This document shows, piece after piece, positions 35,264-43,502 of a stretch of DNA of 64,000 nt (position 1 is the first letter of the stretch; each line of letters starts with the position of its first letter). This stretch comes from Sulfurospirillum arsenophilum NBRC 109478 (GTDB lineage: Bacteria; Campylobacterota; Campylobacteria; Campylobacterales; Sulfurospirillaceae). The notes beneath the pieces were generated by a model. It made no database searches. It saw nothing but the letters and a program-made list of their open reading frames with translations, and was not told the origin of the DNA. The translations under genes and the position numbers were made by a program. The stretch covers positions 806,001 through 870,000 of the forward strand of contig NZ_BBQF01000001.1 of assembly GCF_000813345.1 (NCBI RefSeq), given 5' to 3'.

Positions 35264-36634
35264 ATGTTTAACGAGTTTATCACCGAGCCAAAAATGCTCC
35301 AAAATCTAAACGATTTGGGCTATGTAGCCATGACACCGATCCAAAAAGCGTGTATTCCTTTAGCACTTGCTGGCCGTGACCTTGTCGCCAAAGCTAAAAC
35401 AGGCAGTGGCAAGACTGCCGCGTTTGGATTACCGCTTTTGATGGCGTTACATGTAAACTCCATGCGCATCCAATCGGTCGTGCTTTGTCCCACGCGTGAG
35501 CTTGCCGAACAAGTGAGTGCAGAGCTTAGACGTTTGGCTCGTTTTGCCCATAACATCAAGATCGTTACGCTGTGTGGCGGTGCTCGTTTTGTACCTCAGT
35601 GCATCAACCTAGAACATGGTGCGCACATTGTGGTTGGAACACCTGGGCGTATTTTGCAACATTTACAAGAGAAGACTATCAACTTTGAGCATATTAAAAC
35701 GCTCGTTCTCGATGAAGCCGACCGCATGCTCGACATGGGTTTTTACGAAGACATCGAGAAGATCATCGCCAAAATGCCAAGTAAGCGTCAAACCTTGCTG
35801 TTTTCTGCAACCTTCCCCAAAGAGATCGAGCGCATGTGTAACGAAGTGCAAAATGATGCCATTCGCATCAGCATCGAAGAAGAAGCACACACCTCTCCGA
35901 ACATCACACAAGTATGCTACACCGTCGAACCACGCGAAAAAGAAGCAGCACTCAAAGGTGTTTTACTGGAAAGTGATGCCAAGTCGGTCATCATCTTTTG
36001 CAAAACGAAAATAGGAGTCGCCGAGCTTCAAGGTTATCTTTTGGATGAGGGTTTTGACGCACTTTCGTTGCATGGCGATTTAGAACAAATCGACCGTGAC
36101 GAACACCTGCTTCTGTTCGCTAACGGCAGTGCGCAAATCCTCGTTGCGACCGACCTTGCTTCACGCGGGCTGGATGTCAAAGATGTCGAGATGGTCATCA
36201 ACTACGAACTACCTCAAACGATGGAAATCTATACGCATAGAATTGGTCGAACAGGACGCATGGAAAAAGAGGGCATGGCAGTAAGCTTCGTCACACCAAG
36301 AGAAGAGGGTTTCTTTGAAGAACTCACAGAAGCCAATTTTGCCTTTACATGTAAATCCATAGGCGATTTGGACACAAAACTTTTCAAGCCTAAAAAAGCC
36401 CTTTACATCACGCTCTGCATTGATGCGGGCAAAAAGCACAAAATGCGCGCTGGTGACATCCTTGGAACTCTCACCAAAGACTTAGGCCTCGAAGCGAGAG
36501 TCATTGGAAAAATTGACATCTTAGAGAAGTTTTCTTATGTCGCGATAGCTCGAGAATACGCCGACAAAGCATTTGATGGGCTTTGTGCTACTACGATTAA
36601 AAATAGACGGTTTAAGATATGGAAATTGGGGTGA
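35264..36634 (+). CDS. dbpA: DEAD-box RNA helicase with DbpA-type RNA-binding domain
   Basis: A 456-residue helicase. Motifs seen are Q-K-A-C (Q motif region), A-K-T-G-S-G-K-T, P-T-R-E-L, D-E-A-D, S-A-T, and H-R-I-G-R-T-G-R. The C-terminal 75 residues (M-R-A-G-D-I-L-G-T-L) are the DbpA RNA-recognition domain, which in E. coli binds 23S rRNA hairpin 92, so a role in 50S assembly is likely. The ATG at 35264 is used; upstream codons overlap the cyclase gene. Two palindrome copies occur inside (35447, 36344). Confidence 0.9.
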   Translation: MFNEFITEPKMLQNLNDLGYVAMTPIQKACIPLALAGRDLVAKAKTGSGKTAAFGLPLLMALHVNSMRIQSVVLCPTRELAEQVSAELRRLARFAHNIKIVTLCGGARFVPQCINLEHGAHIVVGTPGRILQHLQEKTINFEHIKTLVLDEADRMLDMGFYEDIEKIIAKMPSKRQTLLFSATFPKEIERMCNEVQNDAIRISIEEEAHTSPNITQVCYTVEPREKEAALKGVLLESDAKSVIIFCKTKIGVAELQGYLLDEGFDALSLHGDLEQIDRDEHLLLFANGSAQILVATDLASRGLDVKDVEMVINYELPQTMEIYTHRIGRTGRMEKEGMAVSFVTPREEGFFEELTEANFAFTCKSIGDLDTKLFKPKKALYITLCIDAGKKHKMRAGDILGTLTKDLGLEARVIGKIDILEKFSYVAIAREYADKAFDGLCATTIKNRRFKIWKLG

Positions 36635-36637
36635 GTT

Positions 36638-36682
36638 TTTACATGTAAAGTGGTGAGAGTCTAACCTCTCACCGCTTTCAAC
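36638..36682. terminator. Palindrome and bidirectional terminator between convergent genes
   Basis: TTTACATGTAAA at 36638-36649 is followed by GGTGAGAG-TCTAAC-CTCTCACC (36652-36673), a perfect 8-bp stem that contains the stop codon of the regulator gene. A T-rich tail (GCTTTC) follows. Confidence 0.65.
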
Positions 36683-37272
36683 CAATTATAAATCGTAGCC
36701 TTCGAGACATTTAAAACCGAACAGATATACCCCACGACATTGCGAATGGCAAAGATGCCTTCGCTCTCTAAAAAACACACCAACTCTTTTTTATCATCGC
36801 TTGAAAGACCCGAAAGGGCGATGTTTTTACTACTCAAATACTTTTCTATCGTCTCATCGGTATGTTCTCTCCAACTCTGTGAAAAAAGTACGGAAGGTTT
36901 AGGCGTAGTATCGTTTACATGTAAAAAGCCTTTAAGTGATTCGAACAGCGATGCAATCGGTTCTGTATTGTAGTTGATGCAGATCATCCCGATGGGTTTT
37001 TCATCTCCATCTCGCACGATGATGCTCACCGCTTTGAGGCGTTTGCCTTCACTGCTGGTTTTATCGTATGGTCCGACCCAGTTCTCTTTGATGCTGTTTA
37101 GGTCTTTGAGCTCACTGAGCATTGCATCACCGACGCGACGTTTGGAGAAGGCATTGACGATGTGGACGAGTTTTTTGGCTTCCAAGTCGTGCATGACGAC
37201 TTCAACATTGGGGTAAAACAGTTTTCCGATAGCGTCACATAAAGTGACATAAGGTTTGAGTTCTTTTTTCAT
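36661..37272 (-). CDS. YheO-type PAS/HTH transcriptional regulator
   Basis: A 203-residue protein. Residues 5-115 form the YheO-like PAS domain (N-V-E-V-V-M-H-D-L near 20-28, I-C-I-N-Y-N), and residues 140-203 a helix-turn-helix (N-V-S-K-A-T-I-Y-N-W-L). DauR-type relatives repress amino acid catabolic genes. It is divergent from the dehydrogenase at 37351, and the shared control region has a perfect inverted repeat at 37306. The ATG has only a minimal ribosome site, one base away. Confidence 0.85.
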   Translation of the reverse strand: MKKELKPYVTLCDAIGKLFYPNVEVVMHDLEAKKLVHIVNAFSKRRVGDAMLSELKDLNSIKENWVGPYDKTSSEGKRLKAVSIIVRDGDEKPIGMICINYNTEPIASLFESLKGFLHVNDTTPKPSVLFSQSWREHTDETIEKYLSSKNIALSGLSSDDKKELVCFLESEGIFAIRNVVGYICSVLNVSKATIYNWLKAVRG

Positions 37273-37305
37273 TCCTAAATTATAACACTAATTTAAAGAT
37301 AATTT

Positions 37306-37324
37306 GTCTAATTTAGACTATAAT
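37306..37324 (+). promoter_or_regulatory. GTCTAATTTAGAC inverted repeat abutting a TATAAT box
   Basis: The perfect 13-base inverted repeat (37306-37318) touches TATAAT (37319-37324), the likely -10 of the dehydrogenase gene. It is a natural operator for the divergent YheO-type regulator. Confidence 0.6.
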
Positions 37325-37350
37325 TCTAAAAATTACCACAAGGAAAAAAC

Positions 37351-38202
37351 ATGGCAATCGGTTTTATAGGACTTGGAAATTTAGGTTCAGCTATCGCAAA
37401 ACGACTTGAAAGTATGGGTGAAGAGGTAATCGTTTGGAATCGAACAAAAGCGAAAGCGGAAGCCAAAGGGTTTGTATGCGAAAGCTCACCCAAAGTTCTG
37501 ATCGAAAAATGCGATACGGTACTCATGTGTCTGTTTGACTCTGATGGTGTACGAAATGTTCTTACGATGGATAACGGACTTTTAAGCGCAAACCTCAAAG
37601 GCAAAACCATCATCGACCTTACGACCAACCATTTCAATGATGTCATTGAGTTTCATGCTACGGTTGAAAAGCAGGGTGGAAATTACCTAGAATGCCCAGT
37701 GCTTGGTAGTGTAGTGCCTGCGAGTAAAGGTGAGCTCACGGCAGTATGCGCTGGGAAGGAGAGTGTATATCTTACATGTAAACCACTCCTTTCAAAATTT
37801 GCCTCCACCATTTTTCATCTGAAAGAGGCTGGATTTGCGGCAAAGATGAAACTTATCAATAACCTCTGCTTAGGTTCTTTTATGGCGACTATTGCCGAGT
37901 GTACAGCTCTTGGCGAAGCATGTGGCATTGATAAAAAAGAACTTTTAGAGATCTTGGGTGCAGGTGGCGGAAAGTCACTTGTTCTTGCTGCTAAAACACA
38001 AAAACTGATCGATGAGGACTTTAGCCCACATTTTAGCACTGCCGCGATCACGAAAGATTTGCATTGTCTGCAAGACTTGGCGTACAGTCTGAACCGTCCA
38101 CTTTACACGGCAAGTGTCACCAAAGAGCTTTTTTCCAAAATGAAAATGATGGGAAAGGGTGATGAGGACTTTAGTTCGATCTATCAACTTTTCAAAGCGT
38201 AA
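37351..38202 (+). CDS. NAD(P)-dependent beta-hydroxyacid dehydrogenase family protein
   Basis: A 283-residue protein with the nucleotide-binding start M-A-I-G-F-I-G-L-G-N-L-G-S-A-I-A, the substrate motif family G-x-x-P-A-S-K-G-E-L (around residue 125) and catalytic lysine in A-A-K-M-K-L-I-N-N (about K170). These place it with 3-hydroxyisobutyrate dehydrogenases, GlxR and succinic-semialdehyde/glyoxylate reductases. Specific substrate is undecided. AAGGAAAAAA precedes the start. A palindrome copy lies inside (37772). Confidence 0.87.
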   Translation: MAIGFIGLGNLGSAIAKRLESMGEEVIVWNRTKAKAEAKGFVCESSPKVLIEKCDTVLMCLFDSDGVRNVLTMDNGLLSANLKGKTIIDLTTNHFNDVIEFHATVEKQGGNYLECPVLGSVVPASKGELTAVCAGKESVYLTCKPLLSKFASTIFHLKEAGFAAKMKLINNLCLGSFMATIAECTALGEACGIDKKELLEILGAGGGKSLVLAAKTQKLIDEDFSPHFSTAAITKDLHCLQDLAYSLNRPLYTASVTKELFSKMKMMGKGDEDFSSIYQLFKA

Positions 38203-38210
38203 CACTTCAA

Positions 38211-38240
38211 GGGCGTTTTACATGTAAAGCGCCCATTTTT
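38211..38240 (+). terminator. Palindrome-centred terminator
   Basis: GGGCG and CGCCC arms extend TTTACATGTAAA (38217-38228) to a 24-base inverted repeat (38211-38234) with one G-U pair, followed by ATTTTTT. It lies eight bases past the dehydrogenase stop. Confidence 0.85.
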
Positions 38241-38268
38241 TGCAATTTATAAACTTCTGTGCTATACT
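38240..38268 (+). promoter_or_regulatory. Promoter of leucine leader/leuA
   Basis: TTGCAA (38240-38245), 17-base spacer, TATACT (38263-38268). Transcription would start near 38275, just ahead of the leader peptide's ribosome site. Confidence 0.7.
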
Positions 38269-38299
38269 TCACGTTACAAATTTTCTTAAAGGAGACCCG

Positions 38300-38401
38300 A
38301 TGGCAACTTTTATATCCCATCAAACCATATACCAACCTCAGACAATAGCGCAATTTTCTAACGCATCTGTCCTCGTCGTCCTCCTCCTGAAGCTCCGTTA
38401 A
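38300..38401 (+). CDS. leuL: Leucine operon leader peptide (33 aa)
   Basis: A 33-codon frame beginning ATG with AAAGGAGA six bases upstream and ending in TAA. Its last ten residues are V-L-V-V-L-L-L-K-L-R, with the codons CTC, GTC, GTC, CTC, CTC, CTG, AAG, CTC. A run of leucine and valine codons just before the stop, 193 bases ahead of leuA, is the classic design of a leu attenuator in which ribosome stalling under leucine shortage prevents termination. No published leader for this group is known to me. Too short for usual gene finders. Confidence 0.85.
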   Translation: MATFISHQTIYQPQTIAQFSNASVLVVLLLKLR

Positions 38402-38501
38402 TACTTCACACCAACCCCTTTTATTTTCACTGTTAATTTTTAAATTGGCTTTTTAGCCCTGAGGATACCTCTACCTAATTAGCACAATTTATATCATTTT
38501 T

Positions 38502-38552
38502 CATTGTTGTTTTCTTGCAATGGCGCAAGATTTTTCTGCCTGATTTTAGGCA
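38502..38552 (+). promoter_or_regulatory. Candidate leu attenuator: alternative hairpins
   Basis: TCTTGC-AATGGC-GCAAGA (38513-38530) followed by TTTTT looks like a terminator. CATTG (38502-38506) can instead pair with CAATG (38518-38522), which would break that stem. A second hairpin, TGCCT...AGGCA (38537-38552), follows. Stems are short and pairing was judged by eye. Confidence 0.5.
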
Positions 38553-38594
38553 CATTTGAGCATTTTGACTCATTATAATAACTAGGATAATACT

Positions 38595-39911
38595 ATGCAA
38601 AATACACAAACTTTTAAAAAATACAAACCGTATCCATTGGTACATTTAGCACACCGTGAGTGGGCAAGTAACGTTATAACTGGGGCGCCCATTTGGGTTA
38701 GTACCGACTTACGTGATGGCAATCAAGCCCTTGTAGAGCCGATGAATGCGACCAAAAAATTGGCGTATTTTCAAAAATTGGTTGAGATGGGATTTAAAGA
38801 GATTGAGATCGCGTACCCGAGTGCTTCACAAACGGACTTTGACTTTTGCAGAACGTTGATCGAGCAAAACTTGATCCCTGATGATGTTAGGGTTGCAGTT
38901 TTGATGCCGTCCATTGAAAAACACATCAGAAGAACCTTTGAAGCGATGAGCGGGGCAAAAAAAGTAACGATGCACCTTTACAACCCAACCGCAGACAATC
39001 AGCGCAAAATAGTGTTTGACAAAAGCAAAGCGGAGATTATCGTTTTAGCAGTTGAGGGGACGCGCATCATCAAAGAAGAGGCAGCAAAATTCAAAGGCGA
39101 TGTGATGTTTCAGTATTCACCCGAGAGCTTTTCTCAAACCGAGTTGGAGTTTGCGCGCGATGTGGTCAATGCAGTTATCAGCGAGTGGATGCCGACCAGA
39201 AATGCACCGATGGTTATCAACTTGCCGAACACCTTAGAGGCATGCACACCCAACATTTATGCCGATAGAATCGAGTGGATGAGTAAACAGATGTTGGAAC
39301 GTGACGCGGTTATTTTGAGCGTTCATCCGCACAATGATAGAGGCACAGCCGTAGCGAGCGCTGAGATGGCGATATTGGCTGGAGCGCAAAGAGTTGAGGG
39401 GACATTGATGGGCAACGGCGAGAGAGCGGGCAATGTTGACTTGATCACGATGGCGTTCAACCTTTACTCTCAAGGGATTGACCCGATGTTGGATATTTAT
39501 AACATTGATACGATTTTGCAGGAGATCATCACTTTGACACACAGCACGATTCCTCCCCGTCACCCTTATGTAGGCTCTATGATTTACACGGCTTTTTCTG
39601 GCACGCATCAGGATGCAATAAAGAAGGGTATGGAGTTTCAAAAGGTGGCGTTAGATGGCTATTGGCACGTACCGTACCTTGTGATCGACCCGAAGGATAT
39701 CAAGCGAGATTACCGCGATGTGGTGCGCATCAACTCGCAGTCGGGTAAAAGTGGTGTGGCGTATGTGCTCAAAGAGTTTTACGGTATTGAGACGACCAAA
39801 GCGCTTCAGATCGAAATTGCCACAGAGGTTCAAAAGTTGTGCGATGAAAAAGGCATAGAGGTGAATGCTGAAGAGATTTTCAAAGTATTTCGTCAAATGT
39901 GCAAGCTATAA
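38595..39911 (+). CDS. leuA: 2-isopropylmalate synthase, type 2, without regulatory domain
   Basis: A 438-residue protein that condenses acetyl-CoA and 2-oxoisovalerate in leucine synthesis. It resembles the long (type 2) LeuA of actinobacteria and yeast: D-L-R-D-G-N-Q-A-L, P-S-A-S-Q-T-D-F-D-F, H-P-H-N-D-R-G-T, G-N-G-E-R-A-G-N, I-N-S-Q-S-G-K. Those proteins have about 560 or more residues, the last part being the leucine-binding domain. Here the protein stops right after the catalytic and linker region, so leucine feedback inhibition is probably absent. The upstream leader suggests control by attenuation instead. Start has AGGA eight bases upstream. Confidence 0.93.
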   Translation: MQNTQTFKKYKPYPLVHLAHREWASNVITGAPIWVSTDLRDGNQALVEPMNATKKLAYFQKLVEMGFKEIEIAYPSASQTDFDFCRTLIEQNLIPDDVRVAVLMPSIEKHIRRTFEAMSGAKKVTMHLYNPTADNQRKIVFDKSKAEIIVLAVEGTRIIKEEAAKFKGDVMFQYSPESFSQTELEFARDVVNAVISEWMPTRNAPMVINLPNTLEACTPNIYADRIEWMSKQMLERDAVILSVHPHNDRGTAVASAEMAILAGAQRVEGTLMGNGERAGNVDLITMAFNLYSQGIDPMLDIYNIDTILQEIITLTHSTIPPRHPYVGSMIYTAFSGTHQDAIKKGMEFQKVALDGYWHVPYLVIDPKDIKRDYRDVVRINSQSGKSGVAYVLKEFYGIETTKALQIEIATEVQKLCDEKGIEVNAEEIFKVFRQMCKL

Positions 39912-39915
39912 ACAT

Positions 39916-39927
39916 TTTACATGTAAA
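39916..39927. repeat. TTTACATGTAAA copy after leuA
   Basis: An exact copy four bases past the leuA stop, with only weak extension of the arms. Confidence 0.9.
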
Positions 39928-40002
39928 GGTTTTTGATGTGCATCAAAGCAAAATTTGATGTGTTGTATTAGAATGTGCAAAAAAGATCAAGGAGTGAGCG
40001 TA

Positions 40003-40692
40003 ATGGCGAAAGTACTCTCGGTACAAGTGGGACGTGCGCAAACTTATGGTGATGCAGGGTCGAAAGATTTTTTAGAAAAAGAGTGGCGGAGTGCTTCCTT
40101 TAAAGAGGTGAGCGAAACACCTCTTTATGTCAGTTTCAGTGGTTTATCGGGTGATGAGGTCGCCGATAAAATACACCACGGTGGAGTAGACAAAGCCATT
40201 TTTGTTAACAGCTACGAAAACTATGCCCATTGGGCTTCGTTCTTAGGTCTCAAATATTTACCTTTTGGGGCATTGGCTGAGAATTTGACTATGACGGGTT
40301 TGCATGAAAGTAACGTTATATTGGGTGAAATTCACCAGATAGGCACGGCTCTCTTGCAAGTCTCTCAGCCACGCAAACCATGTTGGAAAATCTCACGAAG
40401 ATGGAATCATAAAGCTTTTACCAATGAGATTTTTACCAGTGGACTTACAGGGTGGTACTATAAAGTGCTGCAAGAGGGCATCATTGGCACAGGCGATGAG
40501 ATTCGAGTCATTAGGCAAGAAACCCCGCGGATTTCCATTTTAGAGGCGAATGAAGCCTTCTATGAGCCTGAGAAGTATCAACGCATGCTTGAAACAATTT
40601 TAGAGATACCCTCTCTGGCTAGCTCTTACAAAGAGAGCATTGTAAAACGGTTGAGTCATGAGAGTGACCTTGGGTATATGAAAACAGAGTAA
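40003..40692 (+). CDS. MOSC-domain protein (YiiM-like)
   Basis: A 229-residue cytosolic protein. The ATG at 40003 is preceded by AAGGAG at eight bases, so the longer open frame from 39955 is rejected. The MOSC signature is visible as G-D-E-V-A-D-K-I-H-H-G-G-V-D-K-A-I and F-G-A-L-A-E-N-L-T, with the conserved cysteine in Q-P-R-K-P-C-W-K. YiiM-type proteins reduce N-hydroxylated compounds using a molybdenum cofactor. It is probably transcribed with the LysE gene. Confidence 0.88.
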   Translation: MAKVLSVQVGRAQTYGDAGSKDFLEKEWRSASFKEVSETPLYVSFSGLSGDEVADKIHHGGVDKAIFVNSYENYAHWASFLGLKYLPFGALAENLTMTGLHESNVILGEIHQIGTALLQVSQPRKPCWKISRRWNHKAFTNEIFTSGLTGWYYKVLQEGIIGTGDEIRVIRQETPRISILEANEAFYEPEKYQRMLETILEIPSLASSYKESIVKRLSHESDLGYMKTE

Positions 40693-40751
40693 GTTTAAAA
40701 AGATAATGTGTGATAAAATTTCCCCATCATTATTATGCGGGAGCTCTTGTT

Positions 40752-41369
40752 ATGATTAGCATTGAATTTCTTATTACCTCTTTGATTGTTGTTCTAATTC
40801 CAGGCACTGGTGTTTTGTTTACCATCTCAACAGGGTTGGCACAAGGTCGAAAAGCCAGTGTTTATGCTGCTCTTGGATGCACAGCAGGCATTGTGCCCCA
40901 TCTTTTGGCAACGATTTTTGGACTTGCTGCCATTATGCACACGAGTGCACTTGCGTTTGAAGTCTTAAAATTTGCAGGTGTTTTGTATCTGTTTTATCTT
41001 GCAATCATGACATGGAGAGATAAAAGTGGTTTTGAAGCTCAAGTTCTCTCCTCGCGTTCAAGTGCGCTCTCTTTGGCGACTAAAGCATTTTTACTCAACA
41101 TCCTCAATCCAAAATTGACCATCTTTTTTTTGGCATTTTTACCGCAATTTGTTGCACCTGAAACGACATCACCACTGGGTGATATGTTGGTGTTAAGTGC
41201 CGTGTTTATGTTGATGACCTTTGTGGTGTTTGTTATTTATGGTCTTTTGGCGCATGGTTTTCGCCACAGTGTTATAGAATCTCATCGTGTTCAAACATGG
41301 TTAAGACGTGGTTTTGCTCTGACCTTTGCAGGACTTGGCATACAGCTGGCTTCTTCAACGCAGAAGTAA
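40752..41369 (+). CDS. LysE/RhtB-family amino acid exporter
   Basis: A 205-residue membrane protein with about six helices and the family motif P-G-T-G-V-L-F-T near residue 18, then G-x-x-A-G-I-V-P-H. ATG 40752 has GGGAG eight bases upstream; the frame also opens from 40710 (GTG) with a poorer site. Members export homoserine, threonine, lysine or other small metabolites. Substrate unknown. Confidence 0.87.
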   Translation: MISIEFLITSLIVVLIPGTGVLFTISTGLAQGRKASVYAALGCTAGIVPHLLATIFGLAAIMHTSALAFEVLKFAGVLYLFYLAIMTWRDKSGFEAQVLSSRSSALSLATKAFLLNILNPKLTIFFLAFLPQFVAPETTSPLGDMLVLSAVFMLMTFVVFVIYGLLAHGFRHSVIESHRVQTWLRRGFALTFAGLGIQLASSTQK

Positions 41370-41399
41370 TGAAGAACTTTACATGTAAAGCTCTTCATT
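41368..41399. terminator. Palindrome-centred bidirectional terminator
   Basis: A 32-base inverted repeat with one mismatch is centred on TTTACATGTAAA (41378-41389). It overlaps the lysE-like stop and ends nine bases from the convergent MCP stop. Confidence 0.8.
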
Positions 41400-41407
41400 G
41401 AGTGTGT

Positions 41408-43009
41408 TTATGCGGTTTTAAATTGTGAGAGTGTTAGGTTTAGTCCCTCAGAGAGTTTAGCCAAATGTTCTGCTGCAGAAGCGATCTCTTCTACGCTTCT
41501 TGCATTTGAATTTGAAATGGTGCTGATATTGCGAATACGTTCAATAACGTTGATGGCTTTTTCGCGTCCCAAGTTGGCTTCACTTGCCGTCTCTAGCGCG
41601 ACTTCTTTGGCATTGTTCATGTTGGTGACGGTTGTGAGCATGAGCGTTTGAGTTGTTTCTGCACGATTTCCTAGGTGTTGTATCTCCGTAGCACTTTTGC
41701 GCATCATCTCAGAAGCTGTGCTGACAGATTGGACGATGACAGCAACGGTTGCATTACTCTCCACAAGACTTTTTTGCGTGCGTTCTGCAAGCTTTCGCAC
41801 TTCATCGGCAACAACGGCAAATCCACGTCCATGTTCCCCCGCTCGTGCGGCTTCTATGGCAGCATTAAGCGCTAAAAGATTGGTCTGTTCTGCAATGTCT
41901 GCAATGACAGAGAGCACTTGTTTGACCTGTTCAACATCTTGGTCGAGGTGTTCCAGTCTTGATGAGAGGTCGGTTTGGTTAACCACTACATTTTTGAGTT
42001 CATCCGAAACAGAGAGAACTTCTTCTGAGGCATTGGCGAGTTCATCTGAAACCGTGGCTATGACTTGTCCTGATTGGTTAGAGCTTTTGGCACTTTGCTC
42101 TAGGATAGAGACCACCGCTTCGGTTGCTTGGGTTGTCTCTTCGATTTCACGTGCGGAATTCTCGGTACTTTTACCAATGTGAAGTGATGTGCTTGAGAGT
42201 TCTTCTGCCACAGCAGCATTTTCATGAGCGCCCTGTTTTGCTTCATCGATGGCTTTAGCAAGTTGCGCTAAAAGAGCATTGAAAATGCCCATCATATGAG
42301 CAATTTCATCGTTATCACCCGTTTCTATTTTATAGTGCAGATCTTTGTTCTGTGCAATGTATGCACAACCATCTGATGCTTTTTGAATGGAGAGGCGAAT
42401 CTTACTGATAATAAATAAAAAGAGCAGTGTTACGATGATTGATAAGATGGTCGATGTGATGATACCTGTTATTTTTGCATTCTCTAAAATAGCAAATTCA
42501 GATTCTTGTACTTTTGTGGTGAGTTGATCGATCATCTCTTGAAGCTTAAAGTAGTGTTCCGCACCTTCCTCGCTTAGTTTTTTAAGTACTTGTCCATCTT
42601 TAGTGATTAAAAACTCTGGTGAATTCGTATTGTGCGTATGTTCTTTAATGATTTTAAAACGCGTTTCGTTGGCAGTTTTGTAATTCGTCGCTTCTTTGCG
42701 AATACTTTCTAATAATGCTAATTGTGTGGTGTCTGTTGTGGTTTTTTGAATGATATTCATATGCTCTATAAGGTCTTTATCTGTCTTGAAATAACCTTCA
42801 AAATTTTTGCTATCAAATGATAGTTGATATCCCCGTGCATACGTACCGAGCATAGCACTTAAAGCGCGAGCTTCTCCTATAGAATCAATCTTCGATGCGA
42901 CTTTTTGCGCACCGCTCGTATTTGAAATAAGAAGATACGTTAAGCCTCCAGTGGTACCAAGAAAAATAACCAGTAAAAAGAGGAGTTTCGCCCTAATTGT
43001 CCTTAACAT
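41408..43009 (-). CDS. Methyl-accepting chemotaxis protein
   Basis: A 533-residue chemoreceptor. Membrane helices at about 8-28 and 185-207 flank a helical periplasmic sensor, followed by a HAMP domain and a long coiled coil. The conserved tip reads [16 protein letters not shown], the site of contact with CheA and CheW. The ligand cannot be read. No C-terminal CheR-docking pentapeptide is seen. Confidence 0.94.
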   Translation of the reverse strand: MLRTIRAKLLFLLVIFLGTTGGLTYLLISNTSGAQKVASKIDSIGEARALSAMLGTYARGYQLSFDSKNFEGYFKTDKDLIEHMNIIQKTTTDTTQLALLESIRKEATNYKTANETRFKIIKEHTHNTNSPEFLITKDGQVLKKLSEEGAEHYFKLQEMIDQLTTKVQESEFAILENAKITGIITSTILSIIVTLLFLFIISKIRLSIQKASDGCAYIAQNKDLHYKIETGDNDEIAHMMGIFNALLAQLAKAIDEAKQGAHENAAVAEELSSTSLHIGKSTENSAREIEETTQATEAVVSILEQSAKSSNQSGQVIATVSDELANASEEVLSVSDELKNVVVNQTDLSSRLEHLDQDVEQVKQVLSVIADIAEQTNLLALNAAIEAARAGEHGRGFAVVADEVRKLAERTQKSLVESNATVAVIVQSVSTASEMMRKSATEIQHLGNRAETTQTLMLTTVTNMNNAKEVALETASEANLGREKAINVIERIRNISTISNSNARSVEEIASAAEHLAKLSEGLNLTLSQFKTA

Positions 43010-43158
43010 TTAATATCCTTTTGTGTAAAATCTCATAAAGCTAAGAGTATATAACTTAATCCTCTACATGCGCAATGTCCTATAGGACGTTGAAGTAAAC
43101 TTTTTATAAAAGTAAACTCATGAAAAATTAAACTTGATAGGTAGTGTTTTGGAAGATT

Positions 43159-43398
43159 ATGTGTAGTGTCAATATTGATAAATTGCATACTCGGATAAGA
43201 AATAACGTAAAAAAATTACGAGAAAAGAGGCATAAGAGTCAACTTGAAATGGCTTTAGCCATTGGTCATTCATCCGCAGCATTTTATGCAAAAGCAGAAC
43301 TTGGCATACAAAATAAAAAGTTTAATATTGAACATCTTTGTAAAATTGCAGAGGTGTTAGAAGTGGATATTCGAGAGTTTTTTAAAGATTTATTTTAG
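43159..43398 (+). CDS. Small XRE-family helix-turn-helix regulator
   Basis: A 79-residue protein with a lambda-repressor-like fold: R-I-R-N-N-V-K-K-L-R-E-K-R-H-K-S-Q, then L-E-M-A-L-A-I-G-H-S-S-A-A-F-Y-A-K-A-E-L-G as the turn and recognition helix. The C-terminal end E-V-L-E-V-D-I-R-E-F-F is the family's usual last helix. ATG 43159 is chosen, though GTG 43144 is possible. It has no obvious partner; targets are unknown. Confidence 0.75.
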   Translation: MCSVNIDKLHTRIRNNVKKLREKRHKSQLEMALAIGHSSAAFYAKAELGIQNKKFNIEHLCKIAEVLEVDIREFFKDLF

Positions 43399-43406
43399 TG
43401 AAGAAA

Positions 43407-43430
43407 GAGAGCTTTACATGTAAAGCTCTC
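43407..43430. terminator. Perfect 24-base palindrome terminator
   Basis: GAGAGC and GCTCTC extend TTTACATGTAAA (43413-43424) to a perfect palindrome. It lies eight bases past the XRE gene and seven bases from the direct repeat at 43438. It probably served the quinone reductase gene whose 3' end is duplicated here. Confidence 0.8.
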
Positions 43431-43437
43431 ACAGGAT

Positions 43438-43467
43438 TTAAAAAAGCTCTTTGAGCGTTAATTGAAC
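43438..43467. repeat. 30-bp direct repeat, left copy (duplicated gene end)
   Basis: Identical over 30 bases to 48027-48056, the last 30 bases (including stop) of the quinone reductase gene. On the minus strand it reads V-Q-L-T-L-K-E-L-F then stop. The open frame continues only about six codons further before a stop, so it is not a gene. Confidence 0.9.
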
Positions 43468-43502
43468 GGATACTTTTTTGGCAAGACCACGTTATTCTCA
43501 GA

